From: Paulinella micropora
Taxonomy: Eukaryota > Cercozoa > Imbricatea > Euglyphida > Paulinellidae
Length of the DNA: 64,000 nucleotides
Assembly: GCA_019918135.1 (NCBI GenBank)
Contig: WBZZ01001245.1
Span: 310,001-374,000, forward strand
Reading direction: 5' to 3'
The translations under genes were made by a program, and so were the position numbers. A model generated the notes under the pieces. The model did not search any database and was not told the DNA's origin. It was given only the letters and a program-made list of their open reading frames with translations. The first letter of the stretch is position 1. Each line of letters begins with the position of its first letter. This document shows, piece by piece, positions 30,540-40,400 of the stretch.

Positions 30540-30745
30540 GAATTCGACCAAGCAAGGATGATGGATGTGTCTGAAGGCGAATGCTACCAACGAGTGTATC
30601 GGGGAATACAAGGGGGCTGACCTTGGAGAGTCAGTGAGACAAGAGGACTGTTTCTTCTCTGTCACCGACGCGATAGCCTCCTTCAAGGGATGCTCTAACA
30701 AAGATGCATGGGATATTTATACCAGACTTAAGCCTCAACAGCTAG
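30540..30745 (+). pseudogene. Fragment of the BRO/MSV199-like gene inside repeats (left)
   Basis: The fragment includes TVTDAIASF-like sequence (VTDAIASFKGCSNKDAWDI) and the 5' part of the gene at 33100, but lacks the downstream half. It is joined directly to minisatellite block B. It is the most truncated of three copies in this arm. The mirror copy is at 59290-59500. Confidence 0.6.
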
Positions 30746-31553
30746 GAAGTCAGTGGAAAGGGTGAAAAGGAAGAAGAAGGACAAGAAGGAGAAGGAGATA
30801 TTAAAGCAGAGGAAGCAGGGGGAGAGGGGAGGATAGGAGAGGAGAAAGAAGAGATGCATAGCTGTCGAGACAGGGGATGAAGGGGAAGATGAGGAGATTG
30901 GAAAGGGTGAAATGGAAGAGAGAAGAGGAGGAGGAGAGTGGAAAGGGTGAAAAGGAGGAAGAAGGACAAGAAGGAGAAGGAGATACTAAAGCAGAGGAAG
31001 CAGGGGGGAGGAGAGGAGAAAGAAGAGATGCATAGCTGTCGAGATAGGGGATGAAGGGGAAGATGAGGAGATTGGAAAGGGTGAAATGGAAGAGAGAAGA
31101 GGAGGAGGAGAGTGGAAAGGGTGAAAAGGAAGAAGAAGGACAAGAAGGAGAAGGAGATATTAAAGCAGAGGAAGCAGGGGGAGAGGGGAGGATAGGAGAG
31201 GAGAAAGAAGAGACGCATAGCTGTCGAGATAGGGGATGAAGGGGAAGATGAGGAGATTGGAAAGGGGTGAAATGGAAGAGAGAAGAGGAGGAGGAGAGTG
31301 GAAAGGGTGAAAAGGAAGAAGAAGGACAAGAAGGAGAAGGAGATACTAAAGCAGAGGAAGCAGGGGGAGAGGGGGGAGGATAGGAGAGGAGAAAGAAGAG
31401 ATGCATAGCTGTCGAGATGGGGGATGAAGGGGAAGATGAGGAGATTGGAAAGGGTGAAATGGAAGAGAGAAGAGGAGGAGGAGAGTGGAAAGGGTGAAAA
31501 GGAAGAAGAAGGACAAGAAGGAGAAGGAGATACTAAAGAAGAGGAAGCAGGGG
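30746..31553 (+). repeat. Purine-rich minisatellite, left block B (four units)
   Basis: Four units of the same roughly 185-base purine repeat are marked by CTGTCGAGATAGGGG-like sequence at about 30850, 31035, 31215 and 31405. The block has the same unit as block A, separated from it by about 600 bases of hairpin and gene-fragment sequence. Confidence 0.85.
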
Positions 31554-31980
31554 GTGCTACTGTTTTCTGGGAGCCTTTTTTCGATTGAATCTCTTTCAAA
31601 AATGAAGTAACGGCTACGTTTTCACGGGAACCTTTTTCGCGGGAATTTTTTTCGAAAAATTAGTAACGGCTCCGGAGCCGTTACGTAATTTTTGAAAAAC
31701 AAGTAACGGTTTTTCACCCTCCCAGACCCTATTAATTTTCCTATTTTTATTATATATTACATACTAGATATTTATAATATGTAATATATAATAAAAATAG
31801 GAAAATTTATAGAGTCTGGGAGGGTGAAAAACCGTTACTCGTTTTTTTCAAAAAAAGTGCGTAACGGCTAACAGTTACTCGTTTTTCGAAAAACGAGTAA
31901 CGGCTAGCCGTTTTCCCGGGAACTTTTTTCGAACAAGAAAAGTAACGGCTGTTTCGGTGGACCCGTGAAATTTTCGACCA
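31554..31980. repeat. GTAACGG modules and hairpin (left copy 2)
   Basis: The hairpin at 31701-31838 has a stem with CTATTTTTATTATATATTAC and ends in GTAACGG/CCGTTAC. Around it are GTAACGGCTCCGGAGCCGTTAC (perfect small palindrome near 31663-31684) and other modules. In the right arm the matching hairpin is cut at its centre, at about 58482. Confidence 0.8.
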
Positions 31981-32229
31981 GTCGTGTGTCTTACAGACAC
32001 CGTCGCGGTAGACGTCGGTGTAGCCACTGGCTTGCTCCCGGAGGCATTCGGTGCACTGTTGGGAGCAGTGTTCGTAGCACAAGTCGTTGGCGTGGACCTG
32101 CCTGGCCACGCCCTGGGAGAAGCACTGTGGACAGGCACGTGCCCACCTTTCTTTACCCCCGCGCTTGCCATTGCGGATTTTGTGCTGCACCAGCCCGTTG
32201 GGCTTGACCCTGGTTACGCTCTGAGCCAT
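31807..32229 (-). CDS. Cys-rich small protein (left copy)
   Basis: From the ATG at 32229 the product is 140 residues. Residues about 33-85 contain CPQCFSQG, CYEHCSQQCTEC and a later Cys (GVCKTHDW), enough for two zinc ions. The last third is encoded in GTAACGG-type repeats and is probably not functional. It follows the frameshifted ORF at 32244-32556. The right copy is 58018-58440. Family unknown. Confidence 0.45.
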   Translation of the reverse strand: MAQSVTRVKPNGLVQHKIRNGKRGGKERWARACPQCFSQGVARQVHANDLCYEHCSQQCTECLREQASGYTDVYRDGVCKTHDWSKISRVHRNSRYFSCSKKVPGKTASRYSFFEKRVTVSRYALFLKKTSNGFSPSQTL

Positions 32230-32243
32230 GGCGGCGATGTTGA

Positions 32244-32556
32244 CTAGGCGGCGAGGATTGTTTTCTCGTCGGTGTAGTGGTCGTAGACTATGGCTGCGCC
32301 CATGAAGGTGTCGACAGCTAGGAAGTCCGCTCGGCCGGTGAGCGCGTAGAGAGCCCACATGGTGCCATGGGTGAAGCGGTGGTCTTTCCAGTAGGCCTCG
32401 CCGCCGAAAACCCCCTTGTCCTCCTTATGGTCGAGGGCGCCCGAGAGCCGGCAGGAGCGCTAGTAGACGTAATCGGTCGTAGCCACGCCAGGCTAGGTAG
32501 GTGTAGGCCGCACGTGCAGGGAGACAACCAGTGAGGAACAGTGTGCTGTTGTCCAT
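32244..32556 (-). pseudogene. Unknown small gene with a frameshift (left copy)
   Basis: The gene starts at 32556 (MDNSTLFLTGCLPARAAYTY) and, after a shift near the GGGCGCC at about 32436, reads DHKEDKGVFGGEAYWKDH and then ALYALTGRADFLAVDTF to a stop at 32244. About 104 residues would result. The same shift occurs in the right arm, so it predates or was copied between the arms. A shortened, more decayed relative lies at 34140-34290. Function unknown. Confidence 0.45.
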
Positions 32557-33060
32557 GCCTGTGTACTTCTTTTCTCTGGAACTTTTTTTGAAAAAAAAAG
32601 GTAACGGCTAACCGTTACTCCATTTTTGAAAAAGACGAGTAACGGTTTTTCACCTCCCCGACCCTATTGCTTTTTTCCTTATTATTTATTACATGTTATA
32701 TGTTAGATATTTCTGATATATAATATGTAATAAATAATAAGAAAAAAAGTAATGGGGTTGGGAAGGTGAAAAACCGTTACTTTTCTTTGAAAAGATGCGT
32801 AACGGCTAGCCGTTTTCCCGGGAATTTCTTTTTGAAAAAGATTAGTAACGGCTATTTTGGTGGACCCGTGAAACTTTGGGCTAGCTACCCTTTGTAGCTG
32901 CGGTTACATTTTACAACTTGTTCAAATTTCACGCAAAAGCCTGCTTATGAAATGGATGGTCCAAAATAAGCCTGGCCCGGCCGAGTTGTTTCGAATATCG
33001 AGATTTTTCGAAAAAAAAGGCAAAACGTGCCTGAACCACTCCTACCCGTAACAGCCTTTG
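32557..33060. repeat. Hairpin copy 3 and spacer before the BRO-like gene (left)
   Basis: The third long hairpin (32640-32781) again has GTAACGG/CCGTTAC ends and the CTTATTATTTATTACATG stem. The rest up to 33060 is non-coding: GTAACGG modules, then a spacer (GTTTCGAATATCGAGATTTTT) that is repeated before the second, decayed BRO-like copy at 34460. Confidence 0.75.
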
Positions 33061-33099
33061 TCATTTCTTTTTTGCTCACAAATCGACAAAGCAAGCATC

Positions 33100-33726
33100 A
33101 TGGACGTGTTTGAAGGCGAATGCACCAACGAGGCCATCGCGGCCAACCCGATGCTCATGGGACTTAAAGAGGCTGACTTTGGAGAGCCAGTGAGACAACA
33201 AGACGGCTTTTTCTCCGTCACCGACGCGATAGCCTCCTTCAAGGGGTGTTCTACCAAAGATGCATGGGATATTTATACCAGACTTAAGCCCCAAGTCGGA
33301 AAGCCGGATTCACTCAAGAGGATCGCATTCGCGAGAGTCGACGGTAGGCGAGGCAGACCGGTCGACTGCCTGCCCTTCGACAAATTGCTCCAGGTGCTGG
33401 ACCTGATACCAGGCGAGAGGGTGGTGGTCGAGCAGCCTACCAACAAGAAGCGTCGCGTCGAACTCGAGCTCATCGAACAGAAGATCGCGGAGATCGGCGC
33501 GCGCAAGACATTGGCGATCACCGAATATGCATCGCATCCCGATGCATACAAGGGCGTGCTCGAGCTCCTCGGCATCGAGATGGACGACGACGACAAACTG
33601 TTCTTCGCGGCTGAGGCACGCAAAAGCGCAAGGCAGGCAGTAGAGGCCATGAGAAGTACTGCCTTTCTGCCCGCATTCACGGCGCCACCCCAATGCACAG
33701 AGGGTGATGGGAGGGATGCCGGTTAA
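33100..33726 (+). CDS. BRO/MSV199-like DNA-binding protein (left copy)
   Basis: From the ATG at 33100 the product is 208 residues. Residues about 30-100 (FFSVTDAIASFKGCSTKDAW, VDCLPFDKLLQVLDLIPG) match the layout of the N-terminal DNA-binding domain shared by BRO-like, MSV199 and related proteins of large DNA viruses and phages. Then come a basic stretch and a helical region (ELELIEQKIAEIGARK). Family members are gene-expression or replication regulators. The frame begins after a leader repeated in the decayed copy. The right-arm twin (56521-57147) is intact as well. Confidence 0.6.
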   Translation: MDVFEGECTNEAIAANPMLMGLKEADFGEPVRQQDGFFSVTDAIASFKGCSTKDAWDIYTRLKPQVGKPDSLKRIAFARVDGRRGRPVDCLPFDKLLQVLDLIPGERVVVEQPTNKKRRVELELIEQKIAEIGARKTLAITEYASHPDAYKGVLELLGIEMDDDDKLFFAAEARKSARQAVEAMRSTAFLPAFTAPPQCTEGDGRDAG

Positions 33727-33756
33727 GACCAATGTTTACTTTGAGAAAGACCGCCT

Positions 33757-34100
33757 CTTGTCTCAAGAAACTCAAAATTAAAAGACTTTAATCGCCTGAG
33801 ACAGGAGCCAGGGTCCCGGGCCGGACCCCAGAATGTGCAATGTGCAATGTGCAATGTGCAATCTCTACTATTTTAATCACTTCTTTACCAATTGTCATTA
33901 AAAAAAACATGTCTAAAGTGTCTAAAGAATAACCACTTTGAGGGGGGAGACCTCTTCCGACCCCTTGGAATGCATAGTTGCAAAGTTTAACGTTAACGCA
34001 TTTTGCACATTGCCCATTTTATATATTGCCTCACCCCCCGGACCGTGTCTCACGTCTCAGCCTTTTAGAACCCTTTTATTTTTTTTCCTGAGACACGCCT
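33757..34100. repeat. Foldback, MITE-like repeat copy 1 (left)
   Basis: The ends are inverted copies of TGTCTCAAGAAACTCAAAAT and its partner near 34075 (ATTTT...CCTGAGACACG). The interior has tandem AATGTGC repeats. A second copy lies at 35117-35406 with nearly the same interior. The right arm has both in mirror image. No coding capacity. Confidence 0.65.
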
Positions 34101-34139
34101 CGATTATTTTCTCCTTCTCTGCCTTTTATCACACCGGCA

Positions 34140-34560
34140 GCTCGTCTGGTGCCATGGGTGAAAGCGGTGGTTTTTCCAGTAAGCCTCGCACGACGTAATC
34201 GGTCGTAGCCACGCAGGCCGCACGTGCAGGGAGACAACCATTGAGGAACAGCGTGCTGTTGTCCATGCCTGTGTACCTCTTTTCTCTGGAACTTTTTTTG
34301 AAAAATAAGTAACGGCTAGCCGTTTTCCCGGGAACTTCTTTTTGAAAAAAGAAGAGTAACGGCTATTTCGATGGACCCGTTAAATTTTCGACCAGTGGTT
34401 CAAATTTCACGCAAAAGCCGGCTCATGAAATGGATAGTCTGACCCCGGCCGAGTTGTTTCGAATATCGAGATTTTTCGAAAACAAAAGGGCAAAACGTGC
34501 CTGAACCATTCCTACCCGTAACAGCTTTTGTCATTTCTTTTTTGCTCACAAATCGACCAA
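34140..34560. pseudogene. Decayed duplicate of the small gene and leader (left)
   Basis: This stretch repeats parts of 32330-33060 with large deletions: on the minus strand a start region like that of the gene at 32556 (MDNSTLF at 34267 onwards), then GTAACGG modules and the BRO-like gene leader. It shows that a block of this arm was duplicated in tandem and then decayed. Confidence 0.5.
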
Positions 34561-34566
34561 GCAAGC

Positions 34567-34990
34567 ATGATGGACGTGTTTGAAGGCGAATGCACCAACG
34601 AGGCTGACTTTGGAGAGTCAGTGAGACAACAGGACGGCTTTTTCGCTGTCACCGACGCCATCGCCTCCTTCAGTGGATGTTCTGATGCAGATGCAAGGGT
34701 TGTTGGTAGCTTGTCGAAAGGCAGGCCGGTCGACTGCCTGCTTTTCGACAAGCTGCTCCAGGTGCTGGCCCTCTGATACCAGGCGAGAGGGCGAAACATC
34801 TGCGGTCGGAGCAGGCACGAACAGCTCGAGGCAGCCATGCAGCTGGACTCGAGCTCATCGAGCAGAAGATCGCGGTGTATCACTGAGTTTGCGGCGCAAC
34901 CCGATGCTATTTTCTGCTCGATGAGCTCCTCGGCATCGAGATGGATGAAGGACCCGCATTCACTGCTACTGCTTCCGCCACTGTACCAGA
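34567..34990 (+). pseudogene. Second, decayed BRO/MSV199-like copy (left)
   Basis: The ATG frame (MMDVFEGECTNEADFGESV) stops after about 70 codons. Compared with 33100-33726 it has internal deletions that remove the middle of the domain, and the reading frame is lost past 34690. Short blocks of the 3' part are still visible to about 34990. It follows its own copy of the leader. Confidence 0.6.
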
Positions 34991-35116
34991 GCCACCCAAG
35001 GCAGAGAGGTTGATGGGAAGAATACCGGTTAAGACCAATGTCTACTTCTGGTGTGTGCATATTATATCAGCAGCTTCCACCCTGAAACTTTCTTTCCGTC
35101 TGCATCTCCGCCTCTT

Positions 35117-35406
35117 GTCTCAAGAAACTCAAAATTAAAAGGCTTTAATCGCCTGAGACGTGAGCCAGCTCCCAGAATGTGCAATGTGCAATGTGCAATC
35201 TGTAATATCTACTATTCTAATCACTCCTTTACCAATTGTCATTGTGTCTAAAGTGTCACTGAGGAGGGGGGAGGGGGGGGAGACCTCTTCCGCCCCCCCT
35301 TGAACGCATTTTGCACATTGCCCATTTTATATCTCGCCAGCAGACCCCGGACCCTGTCTCACGTCTCAGCCTTTTAAAGTCTTTTAATTTTGAGCTTCCC
35401 GAGACA
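35117..35406. repeat. Foldback, MITE-like repeat copy 2 (left)
   Basis: This 290-base unit has inverted ends of about 50 bases: TGTCTCAAGAAACTCAAAAT at 35117 and its partner ATTTTGAGCTTCCCGAGACA at 35387. Its interior has AATGTGC repeats and a GGGGAGGGGGGGG tract. It ends 46 bases before the ATG of the next ORF and may supply its promoter. Confidence 0.7.
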
Positions 35407-35452
35407 CAATGATGCTGGTTTTTTTTTTCTTGTGGACCATAGTGCAGAAAGT

Positions 35453-36001
35453 ATGGCGGAGGAGGCAGAAAATTGCGGGTGTGTTCCGGTAGCAACGGAC
35501 GCCCCTGTACATGACCACTTTGAGTCCTACAAAAAATGTCGTCGGAAACTTAGACATTTACCCGCCGGTACACGCCCGTCCTGGCTGGTTCGTTTCTGCG
35601 ATGCTGGCCTTCTGACTAGGAAACACCTCCCGGGTTCAAAGTGTCAGAGCAGCACCTGCCACGCGCGCGCAAATGAACTGTCGGAAGAATGGACCCTTTA
35701 TCAAAAATGTCCGTTCAAGGGCCTGCATTTTGGTGGAGGAGGCTACAGGCGCCGGAAAATGCTAAAAGCCTTCGAAAAGGCGGGGCTACGCACAACCAAG
35801 ATATCCCCGCGACGGGACGAGGCGCGAGCTAGGGCCGGGCGAGCTCGCCGGACCAAACGATACATGGACAGCCATCCTGAGAAACGGGCAATCTATATGC
35901 AGAGGTACTGGGAAAAGAAACTGGCGATACAGCACCAGCAGCAGTCTCCTGCGCCTCCCGCAAGTTTGATCGAGTCTTTTTTATTAAACCTCTTTGCGTG
36001 A
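35453..36001 (+). CDS. Unknown basic Cys/His protein, 182 residues (left copy)
   Basis: From the ATG at 35453 (MAEEAENCGCVPVAT) the product is basic, with Cys and His scattered over residues 8-95 (KKCRRK, CDAGLL, KCQSSTCHAR) and an Arg-rich middle (RRDEARARAGRARRTKRYMD). The C-terminus is Gln/Pro-rich. Both arms carry it with no frame break, so it is probably expressed. I do not recognise a family; DNA binding is inferred from charge. Confidence 0.55.
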   Translation: MAEEAENCGCVPVATDAPVHDHFESYKKCRRKLRHLPAGTRPSWLVRFCDAGLLTRKHLPGSKCQSSTCHARANELSEEWTLYQKCPFKGLHFGGGGYRRRKMLKAFEKAGLRTTKISPRRDEARARAGRARRTKRYMDSHPEKRAIYMQRYWEKKLAIQHQQQSPAPPASLIESFLLNLFA

Positions 36002-36039
36002 ACCGAAATTCAGCGGGGGCCCCTCCTCCCCCCTCCCGG

Positions 36040-37436
36040 ATTGGTGAACTTGAGAGCTGTCTGGTCCCTGGATTTTCGATTGTGCTGCTTCCTGCCACCT
36101 CCCCCCTGAAATTATGGGGGGGGGGAATGCGCGCCAGAAATGGCAAAGTAAAAACACACTCTTTTTCTTTGGCACGCGTTCCCTCCACCTCCCCCTGAAA
36201 TTATGGGGGGAATGCGTGCCACGCATTGGATATCATAGCGAGTTTAACGAGGTCTTTGTTATGTTCGATGACATACATCTCTACCTGGTCACGGCCTTCA
36301 TTTCTCTTTGTTCGCTTGCCCTTGATGGTCGAACCAAAGTTATTTTGTATCGCCTGGCGCTCAGCCCCCCGCGCACACTTTTTTTTTGGCGCGCGTTCCC
36401 CCACCTCCCCCTGAAATTATGGGGGGAACGCGCGCCACGCATGCTGAAGGGGAGCTAACACAACGTCGTGGTCCAGACCTCGCTTCAGGACCATGGCCAG
36501 GTTAAACACGACCCTCTTGTGCTTGTGCGCCAGCATAAAGAGCTCGTAGGTCAGGTGGCGGTCTGCCTCTTCTTGACGCGTCCATCGAGGTCCTGCCTCC
36601 GCTGATCAAACTCCTCCACCGAGATCTCGCATAGCTCAAAGAAGGCGCGCATGGTCTTGGTCTCTTCCGTCTCGGCCTTTTCATTCTCGTCCATGACGAT
36701 TTTCGAATTGGTGCTTGGTCATCTTCTCGGCGTGGGCATGCACAAAGATTTATGTAAACCAGTCAAGTGGCCGTCCGATAGTTATGGGCCGGTTTTTGCC
36801 ACTTCCCCCCTGTATTCATGGGTCAAATCGGCCCCAAATTTTTTTTAATGAAAAAAAGAAGGATTTAAACGACTCCCAATCCATGGTTCGTAAACTTAAG
36901 TTTCTTTTGACCGTTGTGGTCGGCTCCCTCGGTGACCCTGCGCTTTTTGGAAGAAGGCTCAACCACAGCGTCTAAATCCGTTGTAAAGGCTGCTGGCGGA
37001 ATATTGTCGCTGTTTCCACCCCAACATAGCGAGGTTCACAAGGTCCTTGTCCTGCTCGATGACATACATCTCTACCTGGTCACGGCCTTCATTTCTCTTT
37101 GTTCGCTTACCCTTGATGGTCGAACCAAAGTTGCTTTTGTATCGCCTGGCGCAGTCCCCTGAGAGGCGCGTGACTGGGATCGTTGGCTACCTTTCCAGCC
37201 TTGACTCGTGATTGTAACCTTCCGCCACCCGCTCTGACCGCTGCGCTGGTCAACTCAATGATCTTGGCCCCTGTTGGCAACCACGTCCTTCTTGGTAAAA
37301 GAGACTGTGGGATGTCCCGTCCGCGCTCAGTCCCCGCGCACACTTTTTTTTCTTTTTTTGGCGCACGATCCCCCCCACCTCCCCCTGAAATTATGGGGGG
37401 AACTTGCGCCACGTATGATATATTCTAAAATACCAT
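36040..37436 (-). pseudogene. Broken partial copies of the primase-helicase 3' end (left)
   Basis: Diverged fragments of the C-terminal coding part of the neighbouring primase-helicase lie here in gene order. The minus frames near 37300-36880 match AKIIELTSAAVRAGG through to KLKFTNHGLGVV and a stop. A second series matches LTYELFMLAHKHK (near 36530), AIQNNFGSTIKGKR (near 36360) and a last LKFTN-like piece near 36050. They are two extra, decayed tandem copies of the gene end. Short GC-rich foldbacks interrupt them. Confidence 0.65.
36081..36440. repeat. GC-rich foldback repeats between helicase fragments (left)
   Basis: About 50 bases with core CCACCTCCCCCTGAAATTAT and inverted ends like GGCGCGCGTTCC/GGAACGCGCGCC occur at about 36081-36134, 36171-36222 and 36388-36437, and again at 37360-37410. 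Each is preceded by a T-tract and CGCGCACAC-like sequence. They sit at points where the helicase fragments lose continuity. Confidence 0.7.
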
Positions 37437-37438
37437 CA

Positions 37439-40400
37439 TCATCTTTTTTTTTGGGGAGAATAGATGCTTGGGGGTTTTTTAAGAAAGGCCTCCAGGCCAC
37501 GATTGGTGAATTTGAGAGTCGTCTGGTCATCGTTGGTCTTGCTCTTCTTGAGAGGGGGTTCGATTTCGATTGTGTTGCTTCCTGCCACAATAACATTCGC
37601 AATTTGGTCGCCTTCGTACGCGTTCGACAGCATCGCGAGATCGACAAGGGTCCTGTTTTGTTCGAGCACGTATTCTTCTGTCTTGTTGCGGTCGCCGTCT
37701 CTCTTCATCTTTCGTCGACCCTTGATAGTGCCACCAAAATTGCTTTGTATCGCCTGACGCAGTCCCTTGAGAGGAAGATGTGCGGGATCAGCGGCTAATT
37801 TCCCTGAAGTAGTATATGATCGTATCTTTGATCCACCCGCTCTGACCGCTGCGCTGGTCAACTCAATGATCTTGGCCCTGTTGGCAACCACGTCCTTCTT
37901 GGTAAAAGAGACCGTGGATGTCCCGTCCGCGCGCAGCCCCGCGTTTTGGATTCCAAGCACCTCGAATGCCTGCACCGTCTTCAAAGCAGCCATGTGCCAC
38001 AGAGGGGTGTCAGCGGTGTTGATGTATTGTCTCTCCCGTAGCTTGTTCCTCTGTTGCATCAAGATTTCCTCGCTCAGCAGGCCTTTTTTCAGCACGGCTG
38101 CAATGTTGTATAGAGGCCGCGTATTCTCAGAGACCAGCTTGAACTCGTCATAAGTAAGGGCCCGCTGCTTCTCACGACGCTCATCATCCCCTCCCTCTCC
38201 GCGGAACAGCTTGAGGGTATGGACCAAAGCAAGCTGGATTTTTTCATAGGCAGACGCCTCGTTGGCGTCGGTCTTGGCCTTGAGATCCTTGAGGCGCTGG
38301 TGGAGCTCGTCGGGTGGACAGTCCTTGAACACATCAAAGGCGTCTTTGAAAAGGTTCTCCCGGTCGGCCTTGGCCAGTTCCTTGTACTCCTTGAACTCTG
38401 CCGCTCCTTCGTCCTGTCCTGCCTCCTCTTCCATGATCAGCTGGAACTGGTGGCGGCCGGCCTGCCGCTTGAACTCCTCCTCAAACTGCGCCAGCTTCTC
38501 GGCCCGTGCGTGAATGTGCAGTTCAGTGAACCAATCAGGCGAAAGGAGCATGGTCCCGTCCTCGTCAAACGTCTCCTGGAACCTGATCATGCCTTGGTAT
38601 TGTTTAATATCGGTCTCTCGCTCGCGCAGGTCCCGTCTGGCCTTTTCGAGGCGGTGGCAAAGTGCGTAGCTGACGTCGGCCTTCATGGGCTTGGGCGGGT
38701 ACAGCACGTCGACCCGCTCAACTTGCATTTTGCGGAAGCGACCCATCATCTGCATGAGCTGGCGCGGGCCGCAGCCGTTGCGCGAGGAGGCGTCCACCAG
38801 CAGCAGGTGCCATGGCAGCTGCACGTCTGCCCCTACCGAGACCGCGCTAGTAAAAATCAGGACGTCAAAGTTTTTCAGGAACGTGTCTGGGTCCTGCATA
38901 GACTTCTTCAGCGAATCGTCGACGTCGCCGGTAATCAGGACAGCCTTGAGGTCGGGGCGTTCTTTCTTGATGAGCTGCTCCCAGGCCTCGGCGCAGGCCT
39001 TGGTCGCGCACGCGATCGCCGTCTTCTCGCCCGCCTTGGCCGAGGACTTGATCCTGTCAATCAGCTGCTTGCGGTCTCTCGTTACATAGAACTTGCGCTT
39101 GGTTGGGTTCTGAGTGTAGCGCTCGACCCGGATCGCGCTCGGAGAAGTTGCAATGTGCTGCAGCAGCGCTGGCACGGCCCCGTCGCTCTCGAGGTCCGCG
39201 TCCAGCGCCACCACCTTGACGCCCGGACGGCTGAGCAAAGCGTAGAAGTAGCGCGCGTTACGGCCCAAGAACTTGCCGTTTGTCTCGCTAGACAACATCT
39301 GGTCGACGATGGACCGGGCCTCGTCCATAATCACCAAGTCAAAGCCCTTGACCTTGTGGTCAGATAGATTGTGAAGAGACTCGTACTGGCAAATGACCCG
39401 ATCATTTTCCCACCATTTCTTGTCCTTGTAGTGTATAAACCCAAGCCCGTCAAACTGGCCCTTCTGTACCGCCGCGTGCGAGATACGCGCAGAGACCACG
39501 AGAATGCGAAGTCCCTCGGGCGCTTCTTCCTCAAGCATGCGCCTAACGAGCCTCACCAGCGCGGTGCTTTTACCACGGCCACAGTGCGCGGCCACGGCAA
39601 TGACTTGGTCGCAATCATCGAAAATGAGGGGCTTGAGGTAGCCTTCTGGCTCGTCGTGGTTGTTGAGCCTGACACCAGGGGCCCACATGGACGGTGCCTC
39701 CTCGTGCCCTGGTAAACGACCGATCACTGTACCAGCGCAATACGGGTGGGCCTCCGAGTCGAAACAATGGTAATGCGCGTAGCCTTCCCTATCGATTATA
39801 AAATAACAATTGTCGCTCTTGTTGTGTTCTCCCTTGATAAGGCATGTCCGGCCGTGCTCCGGGTCCGTAATGCCCACGTACCTCCCGTCCGACAGGCACT
39901 TGACGATGGTGAACATGTCTCCTTTTTGGCGTAACAGGTCGGTCAAATGACGAGCGACTGCGTTGTCTCCAAATCTCGAAGAAGGCTTGGTATACTTGCG
40001 CTGGCATTTCATGGCTTCCTCCTCGGTGGCCGTATGCGTAATGGGCCTGTACCATGCAGGGATGGCGTCCAGCAGGTCCTGCACACAGGCAGGCATGTTC
40101 TTGGGCACAGCTTCTTCACCCGACAGCTTGGCCGACCCTGGCAAACGGAACAGCCGGTTGCGAGAGTATATGCCAAAGTCGATAATGTCCTTACCCCCGT
40201 GCTTCATCAGCGGGTCGTTGATGAGGCCTTGGGCTAGCCACAGCTTGGCCTTGACAAAGTTACCCACTTCCTTATTGTTGGCGAAGACAACCGATGGCAC
40301 GTGCAAATGGAAGCTGTTCTTGAACGTGTTGTCAGACTGCTTCCGCCCGAAATCGAGCAGCTTACAGTCGTGATCCTTTAGCATGGGTAATTCCCCTCGT

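Noticed and set aside
29041..31553. Long Ser/Pro/Phe-rich reading frames on the minus strand of the minisatellites, up to 285 codons
   Set aside because: They follow from a stop-free pyrimidine repeat, occur in several frames at once and have no other coding signal.
38219..39367. A 382-codon frame on the plus strand inside the primase-helicase gene, and its mirror at 50877-52025
   Set aside because: It is antisense to a gene with clear catalytic motifs; GC-rich coding DNA often has an open antisense frame.
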